Source of the DNA: Candidatus Neomarinimicrobiota bacterium | Lineage (GTDB): Bacteria > Fidelibacterota > UBA8477 > JABMPR01 | Reading direction: 5' to 3' | NCBI GenBank assembly: GCA_016784545.1 | Contig: JADHUM010000051.1 | Coordinates: forward strand, 1 to 34,676 | DNA: 34,676 nucleotides | Part shown: positions 1 through 10,000 of the stretch, in pieces | Numbering within the stretch: position 1 is the stretch's first letter | How the letters are laid out: the number at the start of each line of letters is the position of its first letter | Program-made: the position numbers and the translations under genes | Notes under the pieces: model-generated | The model's database searches: none | What the model was told of the DNA's origin: nothing | What the model saw: only the letters and a program-made list of their open reading frames with translations

Positions 1-1
1 A

Positions 2-484
2 CTTGGTGCTAGCAATGGTTTTGGTCGATATAGAACACAGTGGTTAAAACCATCCACCCTGGGTGGCACAATTGCTCCTGTGCAGGTCCTTGATGTGGTT
101 TCCTTTAGCAATCTTGGGCTTCCGCTGGAAGTTGAGTTAGAACCATTTGCAAACGGCATTATCTACGAACCGGTTTCTGTTGATGAGCCTGTAAACGTGC
201 CTACTGGTTTTGTGCTTTCACAGAACTATCCAAATCCATTCAATCCAACCACATCAATTAGCTACGTCATTCCACAGGCTATTGATGTAAGCTTGACTGT
301 ATTTGACATTACTGGTCGTGAGGTTGTGCGTCTGGTTGATAATAAAAAACATTCTGCTGGTAGATACTATACGATGTGGAATGGTTTGAATGCTGCTGGT
401 GGCAAAGTTGCCAGTGGTCTGTATTTTTACAAAATCGTTGCTGGTGATTTTTCACAAACCAACAAAATGATGTTGATTAAGTAA
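2..484 (+). CDS. 3' end of a secreted protein with T9SS C-terminal sorting domain (partial)
   Basis: The frame is open from the first bases of the window and ends at TAA 482-484, so this is the C-terminal part of a longer gene that begins upstream. The GTG at position 80 is internal and should not be taken as the start. The last ~90 residues form a type IX secretion (Por) sorting domain: the NYPNPFNPTT motif, a VFDITGREV strand, a W-N-G turn and a GLYFYKI strand ending in MMLIK. In the FCB group such tails direct outer-membrane export and surface attachment or release. The ~55 residues before it look like the end of a beta-rich domain that I do not recognise. It lies just before the glucan genes and may be a surface glucan-binding or degrading protein, but only the position suggests that. 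Confidence 0.85.
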   Translation, partial: LGASNGFGRYRTQWLKPSTLGGTIAPVQVLDVVSFSNLGLPLEVELEPFANGIIYEPVSVDEPVNVPTGFVLSQNYPNPFNPTTSISYVIPQAIDVSLTVFDITGREVVRLVDNKKHSAGRYYTMWNGLNAAGGKVASGLYFYKIVAGDFSQTNKMMLIK

Positions 485-507
485 GAATACTCATTTTTGG
501 AAAATCG

Positions 508-542
508 CAGGGTGGAGAAATTCTTCTCCACCCTGTTTTTTT
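508..542 (+). terminator. Strong intrinsic terminator after the T9SS-tailed gene
   Basis: A perfect 12-bp stem, CAGGGTGGAGAA (508-519) with TTCTCCACCCTG (524-535), closes a 4-nt loop and is followed by seven T residues (536-542). It starts 23 bp after the stop codon. The next gene begins only 24 bp beyond the T run. Confidence 0.93.
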
Positions 543-566
543 AAGAGGGAGTTAAGTAAATTCACT

Positions 567-1853
567 ATGGTTTTATCTTCAAAATTGAACCAAAACCTTT
601 TGAGATTTTTGCCAATCTTATTACTCTCTCTGATTGCAGTTTTTATCCATTCATGTACCACAGCACCTGAATCCCAGAATTATGACTTATATGCGACAGA
701 TGATTTTTCAGTTCGCAGAGCAGATCCGGAGCTATTAACCGGATCATTTAGTGATTTTATTACCTCAGTCTATCAAGCTCCTGCAGATGAGAAGCAGGCG
801 CTGGTTGACTCCTTTCTACAATGGGCTGACAGTGCAACCGGTATCCCATATATTGAGGATACAACCGCCTATTTTCTATATCTTAATGAATCCAATCCTC
901 AGGTCGCAGTAGCAGGGGATTTCACAGGCTGGGATCCCACGAACCAAGATTTTATCCCTCTCTCAGGTACCAATCTTTTCTACGCTGCCTACCAATTTGA
1001 AAATGATGCCAGACTAGACTACAAATTGGTCGTGAATGGCAACTGGATGCTGGATCCATTAAATCCCAGCACCTGCAGCGGTGGTTATGGACCTAATTCT
1101 GAACTCTCCATGGCAGGCTATATTCAACCCCCTGAAATCCAAGCCTACACCATACCGCATGGCTCACTTTTTTCAACGACTTTCAGTGATACGACCCAGG
1201 GGCGAACACGCGAAGTGAAGATTTACACACCTCCAGGCTATGACCAGGGCACTCATAGTTATCGTAGCATTTACTTCCATGATGGAAACGAACAGATTGC
1301 TCTGGGATTTACAGAGAATGTTTTGGATTTTTTAATCTCACAAGAACTCATTCCACCGGTAATCGCCATTTTTGTTGACCCCATCAATAGAATGGAAGAA
1401 TACTCATATGATTATAACTTCATGGATATGTTTGTGAATGAGCTGGTCCCCTGGATTGACGATCAATATCGAACCATGCCTGAAGCTGAGCATCGAGCTG
1501 TGGCTGGTGTGAGTTTGGGTGGTTTAGCCTCACTTCTGTTCACGCTCCAACACCCCGATGTGTTTGGGAACTGCGGCGCTTACTCTCCAGCAATCTGGTT
1601 TGGTGATCTCATTGATCAATATGAGGCTTCAGAAGTACTTCCAATTAAAATCTATATGGATGCTGGAACTTATGAACCTTCCATTTATAATAGCTCCATG
1701 TCCCTTAAAGGGGTTTTAGAGGCCGAGCAATGGAATTTGCAGTGGAGATCATGGCACGAAGGTCATTCATGGGGTGCCTGGCGCGCTCATCTTGATGATG
1801 CACTTACCTATTTTTGGCCAATGGCCACCAGTGGTATTGATGATAACTATTAA
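567..1853 (+). CDS. Esterase-like lipoprotein (Fes/esterase D fold) with N-terminal glycogen-binding-like domain
   Basis: The protein has 428 residues. The N-terminus is a hydrophobic signal ending in a non-canonical lipobox (FIHSC, Cys near residue 30), so it is probably an outer-membrane or periplasmic lipoprotein. Residues ~105-190 resemble an AMPK-beta/CBM48-like E-set domain (VAVAGDFTGWDP, then LDYKLVVNGNWMLDPLNP), a fold typical of glucan enzymes. Residues ~200-420 form an alpha/beta-hydrolase of the enterochelin-esterase family (PF00756 type). The likely triad is Ser316 in GVSLGG, Asp365 in YMDAGT and His400 in HEGHS. The same pairing of domains occurs in esterases of polysaccharide loci. 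The substrate is unknown; removal of acyl groups from glucans, or action on another ester, is inferred from context. It is the first gene of the glucan cluster, 32 bp before malEF. Confidence 0.82.
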   Translation: MVLSSKLNQNLLRFLPILLLSLIAVFIHSCTTAPESQNYDLYATDDFSVRRADPELLTGSFSDFITSVYQAPADEKQALVDSFLQWADSATGIPYIEDTTAYFLYLNESNPQVAVAGDFTGWDPTNQDFIPLSGTNLFYAAYQFENDARLDYKLVVNGNWMLDPLNPSTCSGGYGPNSELSMAGYIQPPEIQAYTIPHGSLFSTTFSDTTQGRTREVKIYTPPGYDQGTHSYRSIYFHDGNEQIALGFTENVLDFLISQELIPPVIAIFVDPINRMEEYSYDYNFMDMFVNELVPWIDDQYRTMPEAEHRAVAGVSLGGLASLLFTLQHPDVFGNCGAYSPAIWFGDLIDQYEASEVLPIKIYMDAGTYEPSIYNSSMSLKGVLEAEQWNLQWRSWHEGHSWGAWRAHLDDALTYFWPMATSGIDDNY

Positions 1854-1885
1854 CCACGTGTATGTGAGTCCCGAGGAGTGTTAGA

Positions 1886-4189
1886 GTGATAGATTATTTT
1901 CGATCACATCTTAGTCAAAACTTTAAGCATAGCCTGACTTTGCTGCTCCAATTCCTGGTCAGCATGCTTCTTCTTGGATCCACTATGGGAGCTGAGAAAA
2001 CCACACTACATCTATGGCACCCGATGCCAGCTCCAAGTCGCGCAGTTCTCAATGATCTGGTTGCCGAATACGAAAGCCTGCATCCTGACATCAGCGTCCA
2101 TATGCTCTACAAGGAAAATGAAGAGGTCCGCATGGCCTACATGTCTGCCACCGGTTTTACCGAGGGTGGACCAGACCTTTTATATGGTCCCAGTGATTTT
2201 ACCGGCGCTCTTGTGGAAATGAATATTGTCAAACCCCTGGAGAATTTTTTCTCAGAAGATGAATTAGCCGCCTTTGATCCCAAAGGTCTCACCTGGTATC
2301 AGGGTCATCTCTATCAGATTGGTGATGAACTGGGTAACCATCTCGCATTGGTCTATAACAAGCGCCTCTTTGCTGAAGTTGGTCTGGATCGGCCTCCTGA
2401 AACCATGCAGGAGCTCATTGAATTTGGTAAAAAACTCACCATAGATAAAGATGGGGATGGCGTGATTGACCAATACGGACTGGTCTGGAACTTCACCGAG
2501 CCCTTCTTTTTTATGCCCTTTTATGCTTCCTATGGTGGCTGGGTTATGGATGAAGATCAAAATCCTACATTGAATAATGAAGCAGCTGTGAAGGCCTTCA
2601 AATTTGTCAGGGATATGAGAGATGTTCACGGTATCATTCCCAAAGAATGCGATTATGATGTCGCTGATTCAAAATTTAATACCGGTGCGGCTGGTATGCT
2701 CATCAATGGAGCCTGGTCCTGGGCCAAATATATGGATTCACCTCATGTTGATTTTGGTCTGGCCGTCCTGCCAGTGAACGATGAAACTGGATTATTTCCA
2801 GCACCTATGGTTGCCACCAAGGGATATTACATGAATCCCTATTTAAGTGGTGAACGGGAAAAACAAGTTGTGGAACTCATGAAGTTCCTAACTGGAGCAG
2901 ACGCCCAATTTCAATATGCCAGTAGACTGGCCACCATTCCCACCCGCTGGGAAGTTCGGGAACGTCCTCAGATTGCTGAAGATCCTGTGATCATGACCTC
3001 CATCGAACAGGTAAGTCGGGGTAGAGCCATGCCAATATCCCCCCAGATGAGAGCGATCTGGGATGCCATGCGTCCGGCGTATCAAAATGTGCTGGGTGGT
3101 AGCATGACCCCTGAAGAAGGTGCAGCCTATCAACAGGAGATGGCTGAACAAAAGGTAGCCGAACTATTTGAAGGTCAGGATATTGATAGGGACGCTGTGA
3201 ATATCAGTGCCATACTGGTTTATCTCGGTGGTCTCATTTTGGTTCTTTGGGCACTGTATAAATTGTTTGTGGCCTTCATTCTTCCTCTCGTCCGGGGTAT
3301 TCCAGGTGTTCAGGTTCAAGAATCCCGTTTTGGTGTTCTCATGGTCGCTCCAGCAGCCCTTTTCATTTTTGGCGTGGTTGTTTATCCCTTTTTCTACAAT
3401 CTGGTGATTTCCTTTTCAAATATGGGCTTGACCACTGTCAATGACTGGCAAATTATTGGTCTCTCCCAATACGGAAAAGTCCTGACTGACTCTCAGTTCT
3501 ACCACTTCTTTTTAAGGACGGTTATCTGGACCGTGGTAAATGTGGTTCTGCATGTCATTTTTGGTGTCATGCTGGCCCTCTTGCTCAACCGACCCCTACC
3601 AGGGAAGGGGATCATTCGTGTTCTCCTTATTTTGCCATGGGCTGTCCCCAGTTATATCACTGCGCTTACCTGGCGGGGGATGTTTAATATCGATTATGGT
3701 GCAGTAAACATCATTCTAAACAAATTTTTTGGGATTGAACCCATTTCCTGGCTCATCGATCCAACCAATGCCTTTATTGCCACCATCATCACCAATGTAT
3801 GGCTTGGCATCCCGTTTATGATGATCATCGCTCTGGGGGGCCTGCAATCCATTCCCCAGGAGCTTTATGAAGCCGCTTCCATTGATGGAGCCACCTCCTG
3901 GCAGCAGTTTAAAAAAATTACGCTGCCCCTATTAAAACCGGTCATGATTCCTGCCATTACCCTGGGTATTGTCTGGACTTTTAATAATATCAATGTGGTC
4001 TGGCTGGTGTCCAATGGGGGACAACCGGGAGATCAGACGCATATCCTGGTGAGCTTTGTATATCGGGCTGCCTTCAACTTGTACCGATATGGCTACGCAG
4101 CAGCATTCAGCTTTATGATATTCCTCATGCTGGCCCTGTTCTCTGTGAAATTCATGCAGAAGAACAAAGCTACTGAAACGGCTTATTGA
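1886..4189 (+). CDS. malEF: Maltodextrin ABC transporter: substrate-binding protein fused to MalF-type permease
   Basis: The protein has 767 residues and starts at GTG 1886, behind a GAGGAG site 7 bp upstream. After a signal segment (cleavage near ...GSTMGA-EK), residues ~35-430 are a MalE-type binding protein: TLHLWHPMP start, GPDLLYGPSD, an EF-hand-like DKDGDGVIDQYG loop, and AAGMLINGAWSW. A transmembrane helix (~443-470) links this to a complete MalF-like permease (~480-765), with the cytoplasmic EAA loop EAASIDGATSWQQFKKITLPLL at ~660-682. Normally MalE is a separate soluble or lipid-anchored protein. There is no stop or frameshift at the junction, so the fusion appears native. It would pair with MalG, encoded downstream. 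Maltodextrin as the substrate is inferred from homology and the surrounding glucan enzymes. A binding protein fused to MalF has, to my recollection, been described in Bdellovibrio. Confidence 0.9.
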   Translation: MIDYFRSHLSQNFKHSLTLLLQFLVSMLLLGSTMGAEKTTLHLWHPMPAPSRAVLNDLVAEYESLHPDISVHMLYKENEEVRMAYMSATGFTEGGPDLLYGPSDFTGALVEMNIVKPLENFFSEDELAAFDPKGLTWYQGHLYQIGDELGNHLALVYNKRLFAEVGLDRPPETMQELIEFGKKLTIDKDGDGVIDQYGLVWNFTEPFFFMPFYASYGGWVMDEDQNPTLNNEAAVKAFKFVRDMRDVHGIIPKECDYDVADSKFNTGAAGMLINGAWSWAKYMDSPHVDFGLAVLPVNDETGLFPAPMVATKGYYMNPYLSGEREKQVVELMKFLTGADAQFQYASRLATIPTRWEVRERPQIAEDPVIMTSIEQVSRGRAMPISPQMRAIWDAMRPAYQNVLGGSMTPEEGAAYQQEMAEQKVAELFEGQDIDRDAVNISAILVYLGGLILVLWALYKLFVAFILPLVRGIPGVQVQESRFGVLMVAPAALFIFGVVVYPFFYNLVISFSNMGLTTVNDWQIIGLSQYGKVLTDSQFYHFFLRTVIWTVVNVVLHVIFGVMLALLLNRPLPGKGIIRVLLILPWAVPSYITALTWRGMFNIDYGAVNIILNKFFGIEPISWLIDPTNAFIATIITNVWLGIPFMMIIALGGLQSIPQELYEAASIDGATSWQQFKKITLPLLKPVMIPAITLGIVWTFNNINVVWLVSNGGQPGDQTHILVSFVYRAAFNLYRYGYAAAFSFMIFLMLALFSVKFMQKNKATETAY

Positions 4190-4231
4190 GTTAGAAGTTA
4201 GAAGTTAGGAGTTAGGAGTTAGGAGTTTGAA
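4190..4231 (+). repeat. Heptanucleotide tandem repeat abutting the malEF stop codon
   Basis: GTTAGAA x2 (4190-4203) and GTTAGGA x3 (4204-4224) are followed by a degenerate GTTTGAA. The array starts at the base after the TGA stop. The rest of the malEF-malG gap (4232-4372) shows no clear hairpin terminator, and AGAGAAGAG before malG is a plausible ribosome-binding site. Confidence 0.85.
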
Positions 4232-4372
4232 AGAAGAAAGAAGGAGTGCTTTACAGCGAACTTGACGAATGAAGCGAACTAAAAACATACAGATCCAATT
4301 CGAAAGTTTCGTTTATTTCGTTGTGAAAAATGGTACAAAAAATATGGTTAATGGACTAAGTAGAGAAGAGAT

Positions 4373-5206
4373 ATGAAAAAAACATCAGCACTTCAGTACT
4401 TCATGATCTACGGCGCTTTGTTTCTCGCTGTTGCCTGGTCTATTTATCCCATCCTCAGAGTCATCACGATCTCCATTCGTCCTGGTGATAATCTGCTGAC
4501 TGAAAGTTTGTCCATCATCCCTGATGATTGGACGTTTGATAATTACATCAAACTTTTTACAGATCACCCCTTTGGCACCTGGATATGGAACTCCATTCTG
4601 GTAACAGCCACAGTCATGCTCACCGGTGTAACGTTGGCTTCCACAGCCGGGTATGCTTTATCCCGCTTTCGTTTTCCTGGTCGTGAAGCAAGCTTGTTCA
4701 GCCTGCTGGTTACACAGATGTTTCCAGCCACTATGCTGCTGCTGCCCCTGTTTATCATGCTTTCAAGTCTTCATTTGATAAACACTTATCTTGGTTTGAT
4801 CGTTATTTATTCTTCCACTGCATTGCCATTTTGCGTCTGGTCAATGAAGGGGTATTACGATACGATTCCTTATTCGCTGGAAGAAGCAGCTCGCATTGAC
4901 GGTGCCAGTAGATTTATGGCATTTTATAAAATTATACTACCCCTGGCGTCACCGGCTCTGGTAATTACTGCTCTGTTCTCATTTATGTCTGCCTGGACAG
5001 AATACATCGTAGCAGCACAGGTTCTCTGGTATAAAGAAATGTTTACGCTGCCCATTGGTCTTAAATCCTTTCAGGCAAACATGAACACAGAATGGGGTCT
5101 CTATGCGGCAGGAGCCATGATTGTTTCCATACCGGCTATTGCGCTGTTCCTCTTTCTTACAAAATATTTAATTGGCGGTCTCACGTTGGGATCAGTCAAA
5201 GGCTAG
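4373..5206 (+). CDS. malG: Maltodextrin ABC transporter permease MalG
   Basis: The protein has 277 residues, the usual length for MalG-type inner-membrane subunits, with six predicted transmembrane segments. The EAA loop that docks the ATPase is clear (EEAARIDGASRFMAFYKIILPLASPAL, ~178-204, with the invariant G at the usual spacing). The C-terminus ends in GGLTLGSVKG, typical of the MalG family. It should form the heteromeric channel with the permease half of the upstream MalEF fusion. The start has AGAGAAGAG just upstream. It lies 183 bp after malEF, a larger gap than elsewhere in the cluster and one that contains a tandem repeat, and 25 bp before the GH13 gene. No malK ATPase is found in the window, so a MalK or MsmX-like ATPase must be supplied from elsewhere. 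Confidence 0.93.
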   Translation: MKKTSALQYFMIYGALFLAVAWSIYPILRVITISIRPGDNLLTESLSIIPDDWTFDNYIKLFTDHPFGTWIWNSILVTATVMLTGVTLASTAGYALSRFRFPGREASLFSLLVTQMFPATMLLLPLFIMLSSLHLINTYLGLIVIYSSTALPFCVWSMKGYYDTIPYSLEEAARIDGASRFMAFYKIILPLASPALVITALFSFMSAWTEYIVAAQVLWYKEMFTLPIGLKSFQANMNTEWGLYAAGAMIVSIPAIALFLFLTKYLIGGLTLGSVKG

Positions 5207-5231
5207 TTACAGACATCAATAGGGAAATTCC

Positions 5232-6989
5232 ATGAAAAACTTTTGTCTCATTCTTCTTCTTGTCGCTGTTACCCTGCTCATGTCAGGATGTGAAACCATA
5301 CATACTGATGCACAATTGCTGGATGCTCCCTGGACCTTGAAATATGATTCTAGTCGAGTCGGTCTCCGAGCCGGCTGGTTTGATAACGACCATGATCGAT
5401 CAACCTGGGAAGAAACGACGGTTCCAGGAGTATGGGCTGATGACGACTACGACGGATTTGCGTGGTACTCGACAGAAATCCAGGCTAAAAACATCCCTGC
5501 TGGTTACAACCTTGCCCTGGTCTTTGATTCCATAGATGACAATGCCGTCGTATGGCTGGACGGAAGATTATTCGGAAAACAAATGGGATATAATATCAAA
5601 TTCTTTTTCGATATTGGGGATAAATTAGCGGATGGTAAGGTTCACCACCTGGTACTTCGTATAGAGGATACTGGTGGTCCTGGAGGCATCCCTGGAGCTG
5701 TATATCTGAAACCCTATATAGATGAGGTAGACTTATTGAGAAATGAAGCAAGTAAAGTTAAGGCTCCGGCCTCGCCAGAATGGGTGAAAGATGCAGCAAT
5801 TTACGAAGTGTTTGTTCGCCAACATTCCCAGGAGGGAACCTTCCAGGGATTGATCAAAGATCTGGATCGTATTAAAGCATTGGGGATTGATCTGATATGG
5901 CTCATGCCTGTTCATCCAATCGGACTGGAAAACAGAAAGGGCTCAGTAGGAAGTCCCTACTCTGTTAAAGACTATTATGCAGTCAGCCCGGATTTGGGAA
6001 CCCTGGAGGATTTCAAACAACTTGTTCAAGAAATTCATTTGAGGGAGATGCATGTCATTCTGGACTTCGTAATGAACCATACAGCCTGGGACAATGAATT
6101 GATGGATCAACACCCCGATTGGTATTCACAGGATGATAATGGGGTAACGATCCCACCAAATACGGACTGGCACGATGTTGCTGACCTTAACTATGACAAT
6201 CCTGCATTGCGAAGCTATCAGCTTGATATGCTTCAATGGTGGATCAAAGAGACTGACATTGATGGGTTTCGATTTGATGTGGCTGAATTGGTTCCTAACG
6301 ACTTCTGGGTTGATGCAAAAGCTGCCTGTCAAGAAGTCAAAAAAGATGTCTTTTTTCTGGCTGAGGGGGCCAAACCAGAATTACATCTCAATGGTCATGA
6401 TATGACCTACTCCTGGAACATGTGGGAGGGGGTTATTCAATTGGCCCAGGGCACTGCTGATCCGTCAGAACTCAAAAGATCCTATGAGATGGAAAAGCTT
6501 CAATATCCACAGGGTGCTTTGCGGATGCGATTTAGTGAGAATCATGATAAAACCAGATCAGCGACGCTTATTCCAGATAGAGAACTCAATCTGACTGCAT
6601 GGGCATTTATAGCCTTAATGGATGGTAATCCACTAATCTATGCCGGTCAAGAAATTGGTACGAAGGGTAATTATTTACCTGCTCTGTTTGAGAAGATTCC
6701 TCTGAAATGGAAGCAGGGGGACATGGCCATATCTCAAGTCATGTCAGCTGTGCTGCAGATCAGAAAAGAGCATCTCACATCCGCTTCACCCTTCAAATTT
6801 ATCATTGCCAACAATGATAAGAAAATCCTGGCTTATCAGCATGGACCACTTCTGGGATTCTTCAATTTCTCAGACTCTGATTTTAAATTTAAGGCTGGGG
6901 GAATTGATAGTGTACTCATGGGTGATTTGCCTCTGGATGAAGCGGGTAACTTTATTCTATCACCACACCGCTTCACCGTAATGAAATGA
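5232..6989 (+). CDS. GH13 alpha-amylase-family lipoprotein with N-terminal jelly-roll domain
   Basis: The protein has 585 residues with a canonical lipoprotein signal (LLMSGC, Cys ~20), behind an AGGGA site. Residues ~30-165 form a galactose-binding-like jelly roll resembling the sugar-binding domain of GH2 enzymes (WEETTVPGVW, YSTEIQ, VVWLDGRLFG). Residues ~175-580 are a GH13 (beta/alpha)8 barrel: AAIYEVFVRQ start, region I DFVMNH, nucleophile Asp349 in DGFRFDVAE, acid/base Glu378 in LAEG, and third acid Asp439 in ENHD. All three catalytic residues are present, so it should be active on alpha-glucosidic bonds, probably as a neopullulanase/cyclomaltodextrinase-like or alpha-amylase enzyme. 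As a lipoprotein it would act in the periplasm or on the outer membrane, next to the maltodextrin importer. The exact specificity cannot be read from the sequence. Confidence 0.9.
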   Translation: MKNFCLILLLVAVTLLMSGCETIHTDAQLLDAPWTLKYDSSRVGLRAGWFDNDHDRSTWEETTVPGVWADDDYDGFAWYSTEIQAKNIPAGYNLALVFDSIDDNAVVWLDGRLFGKQMGYNIKFFFDIGDKLADGKVHHLVLRIEDTGGPGGIPGAVYLKPYIDEVDLLRNEASKVKAPASPEWVKDAAIYEVFVRQHSQEGTFQGLIKDLDRIKALGIDLIWLMPVHPIGLENRKGSVGSPYSVKDYYAVSPDLGTLEDFKQLVQEIHLREMHVILDFVMNHTAWDNELMDQHPDWYSQDDNGVTIPPNTDWHDVADLNYDNPALRSYQLDMLQWWIKETDIDGFRFDVAELVPNDFWVDAKAACQEVKKDVFFLAEGAKPELHLNGHDMTYSWNMWEGVIQLAQGTADPSELKRSYEMEKLQYPQGALRMRFSENHDKTRSATLIPDRELNLTAWAFIALMDGNPLIYAGQEIGTKGNYLPALFEKIPLKWKQGDMAISQVMSAVLQIRKEHLTSASPFKFIIANNDKKILAYQHGPLLGFFNFSDSDFKFKAGGIDSVLMGDLPLDEAGNFILSPHRFTVMK

Positions 6990-7040
6990 GAATCACATGC
7001 GGCAAAATATTTTAACCTTTCATAAATAAGAGTTTTGGGG

Positions 7041-10000
7041 ATGACCATGCTAAAGCAATTAACAATTATACTCACTCTGGTTCTAGCTCAGATAACATTT
7101 GCACAGGATAGTGTGGATGTCACTTTCTACTATTACCCAATTAATAATCCAAGTACTGTTCATATCCCAGGTGAATTTAATGGGTGGAATCCAAGTGGGG
7201 CGATTTCGCAGATGAATTATAATAGCGCAGGCAATGTTTGGTTTAAAACCGTTCGCCTACGAGTAGGAGGACCAGACCCATTACCATCGCCTAACAGTGT
7301 AGCCGGTGCATATCAGTACAAATTGCATGATGGGGATTGGTTCCCAGACCCATTAAATCCAAGGCAAAATCCCTCAGATAATAATAATTCCTTTCTGCCT
7401 GTTAACGATCCCACAATTCATCTTGTTTTGCCAAACTCAACATCGGCATCAGGGATTGTTCGCTCACGACATCCAGAGATCACAGCTTACCTTTTTCCTT
7501 CGACTGCAACCTCAATTGATACAGGCTCCATAACCATCCTTATTGATGATATGACCTATACAAACATGGGTACGAGCTACAATCCTGGAAGTCGTCAACT
7601 TAGTTTCCATGCACCAGAAGCATTGGGGGATGGCAATCATACTGTAACTGTCACAGCCTCAAATAACCTTGGAAGTTCGCATTCTGAGACTACCAGTTTT
7701 ACTGTCCAGGCGAATCTGGTTCAGTTCTTATCGTTACCTGCCCAAACATGGAAGGATGGCTGGCGTATTCAGGGTGCCATCTTTGATGCCGATGGTGGAT
7801 TGAACCAAACTATCGGTTCAGCAACCCTGACAAATAATTGGGATTTTTGGTCGGTAAGTGTGGTGGATGGACTCATTGATACAACCATCACTCTCTCTGG
7901 TGGTGATAATATTTTTCAGATTCAGGCACTCATTGAAGGCTCAATGGAAAACTCTGCAAATTTGCTGATTGAGAAAAAGGTAGAACATAAGCCCTCAGCC
8001 AACGTGAATATTACTGAGGCGGGTAGTATGTTGACTATCAGTAGTGATGGCAGTCTAGATCCTGATGGTGGTAGTATCAGCTTGCTATGGACTGAGGATT
8101 CTCGCAATCCGCAGAGTTTAGGAATTCATGGATCCAGTGCCAGCCAGGTGAACATCCCTTCGCCCACGACTCCAGGCGAATATTTCGTTTCATTAAGCAT
8201 TGAGGATGAAGATGGTGAGATCGATTCTACACAGGGATATTTCTATGTTGATCAAGCTGCGGGAGCTGTAGATGTAGGTGGATTCGAAGACAATCCTCAA
8301 TGGGTTAAAAACAGCAGGATTTATCTATTGTTTTTCAAGGCTTTCACACCTGATGGCACCATTGCATCTGCGATTCCAAATTTGGATTACATAGCAGCCA
8401 TGGGTTTTAACACAATTTGGGTTCTGCCCGTGATGGAGATCCCAGGTGATGTGGATAATCAGATCAATATTGGTTACTATATTCAAGATTTTATGCATGT
8501 TGAATCATCTTACGGCACTGATCAGGATTATAAGGATTTTGTAGCTGCAGCACATGATCTGGGATTGAGAGTCATTCAGGATGTGACACCCAATCACAGT
8601 GGTAATGTCCACCCATTTGCTGAAGAAGCCTCTCTATATGGAGAGTACTCCCAATATTGGAATTATTACCAGACGGAGCTCATTCCGCATAATACCAATG
8701 GTTTGGGTGATTGCTTCACAGCCGAAGGAATTCACTATTATTGTGCTTTCAGCGACGTCCTCCTCAACTGGGACTGGCGCGATCTGGATGCCAGGCTTTA
8801 TATGACGGGTGTTTATGAGTATTGGATGGAAGAATTTGGCATCGACGGGTATCGATATGATGTCTATTGGGGACCTCACCGCAAATTTGGCGAATCAAAT
8901 ATGGGTATCCCCGTTCGGGAAGCTCTCAAACATGTCAAACAGGATATATTGCTATTAGGTGAGGATGATGGGACTGGAGGAGGGACCCAGGTTCTCTATG
9001 CTGATCAGGGCGGCGGTTTGGATGCAAGTTATGATTTTAAAACTTACTTCAATGCCATTCGTAATTTCGGCTTTTCATCAAGCAGCATCAACACGCTCCA
9101 CAGCGAGCTAAATAATGGTGGGTATTATCCAGGTGAGAATTCCTATTACATGCGATTTATGGAATCTCAGGACGAAGATAGAATTAGCTATCATTATGAT
9201 TCATTTATAAAAACCATGCCCATGGCCACCGTAATTTTTACCGCACCAGGTATTCCCATGGTTACCAATGGACAGGAAGTTGGTTGGGGCAAAGATATGG
9301 GAGCCCCAGGGGAACCCGATCTCAACGACCGTAGAAGAGGTGTGATCAACTGGGAATTTGGTGGTCGAAACCTCCTCACCCCTCATTACCAAAAATTGGC
9401 CCAGATCAGGGCTCAATTCCCAGCCTTCTGGCAGCATAAAAAGGACACAAATGGAGATGGAGCTGTGACTTCCTCCGATGAGTCTGATTTTGACAGAGTA
9501 ACCGCTGGAAGTGGCATGGTATACGCCATTTTACGTCCATTCACTAACTCCAATGGCCTATCGTTATCAAATTTTTCAGCATTTACTCAAACCGCCACCC
9601 TCAATCTGGCCGCAGAAAATTTGAAATTTATGAATGGCTTTAGTTTTGACTCCACCTACTGGATTAACAACCACTATACCGGTGTCAGTGAGTCAGTAAC
9701 AGGGGCAGCATTACAAAGTTTTGTCGTGTCAATGGAGCCTTATGGATCGGCTGTATACACGATCTCAAATCATGAGGAAATGGTGGAGATACCAGCCCTC
9801 CCAGCGCTCCTTTCGATTGATGAGCCAGAGGTGGTCGGGATTGAGCAATTCAGTCTGTATCAAAATTTTCCGAACCCTTTTAATCCCACAACTACCATTC
9901 GGTATTTTTTAACCGATCCAGGTGAGGTTGAGCTGAATATTTATGACATCAAGGGTCAGCTCATCAAAACCCTGGTATCAAGTCCTCAGATGAGTGGATA

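Noticed and set aside
80-82. GTG at 80 as the start of the first gene
   Set aside because: The frame is open back to the window edge and reads as protein-like sequence, so the gene is partial and begins upstream.
2264-3151. Antisense open frames within malEF and similar frames opposite cusA, the GH13 genes and the ATPase
   Set aside because: They lie inside strongly supported genes, lack start signals and recognisable motifs, and are expected by chance opposite long coding frames.
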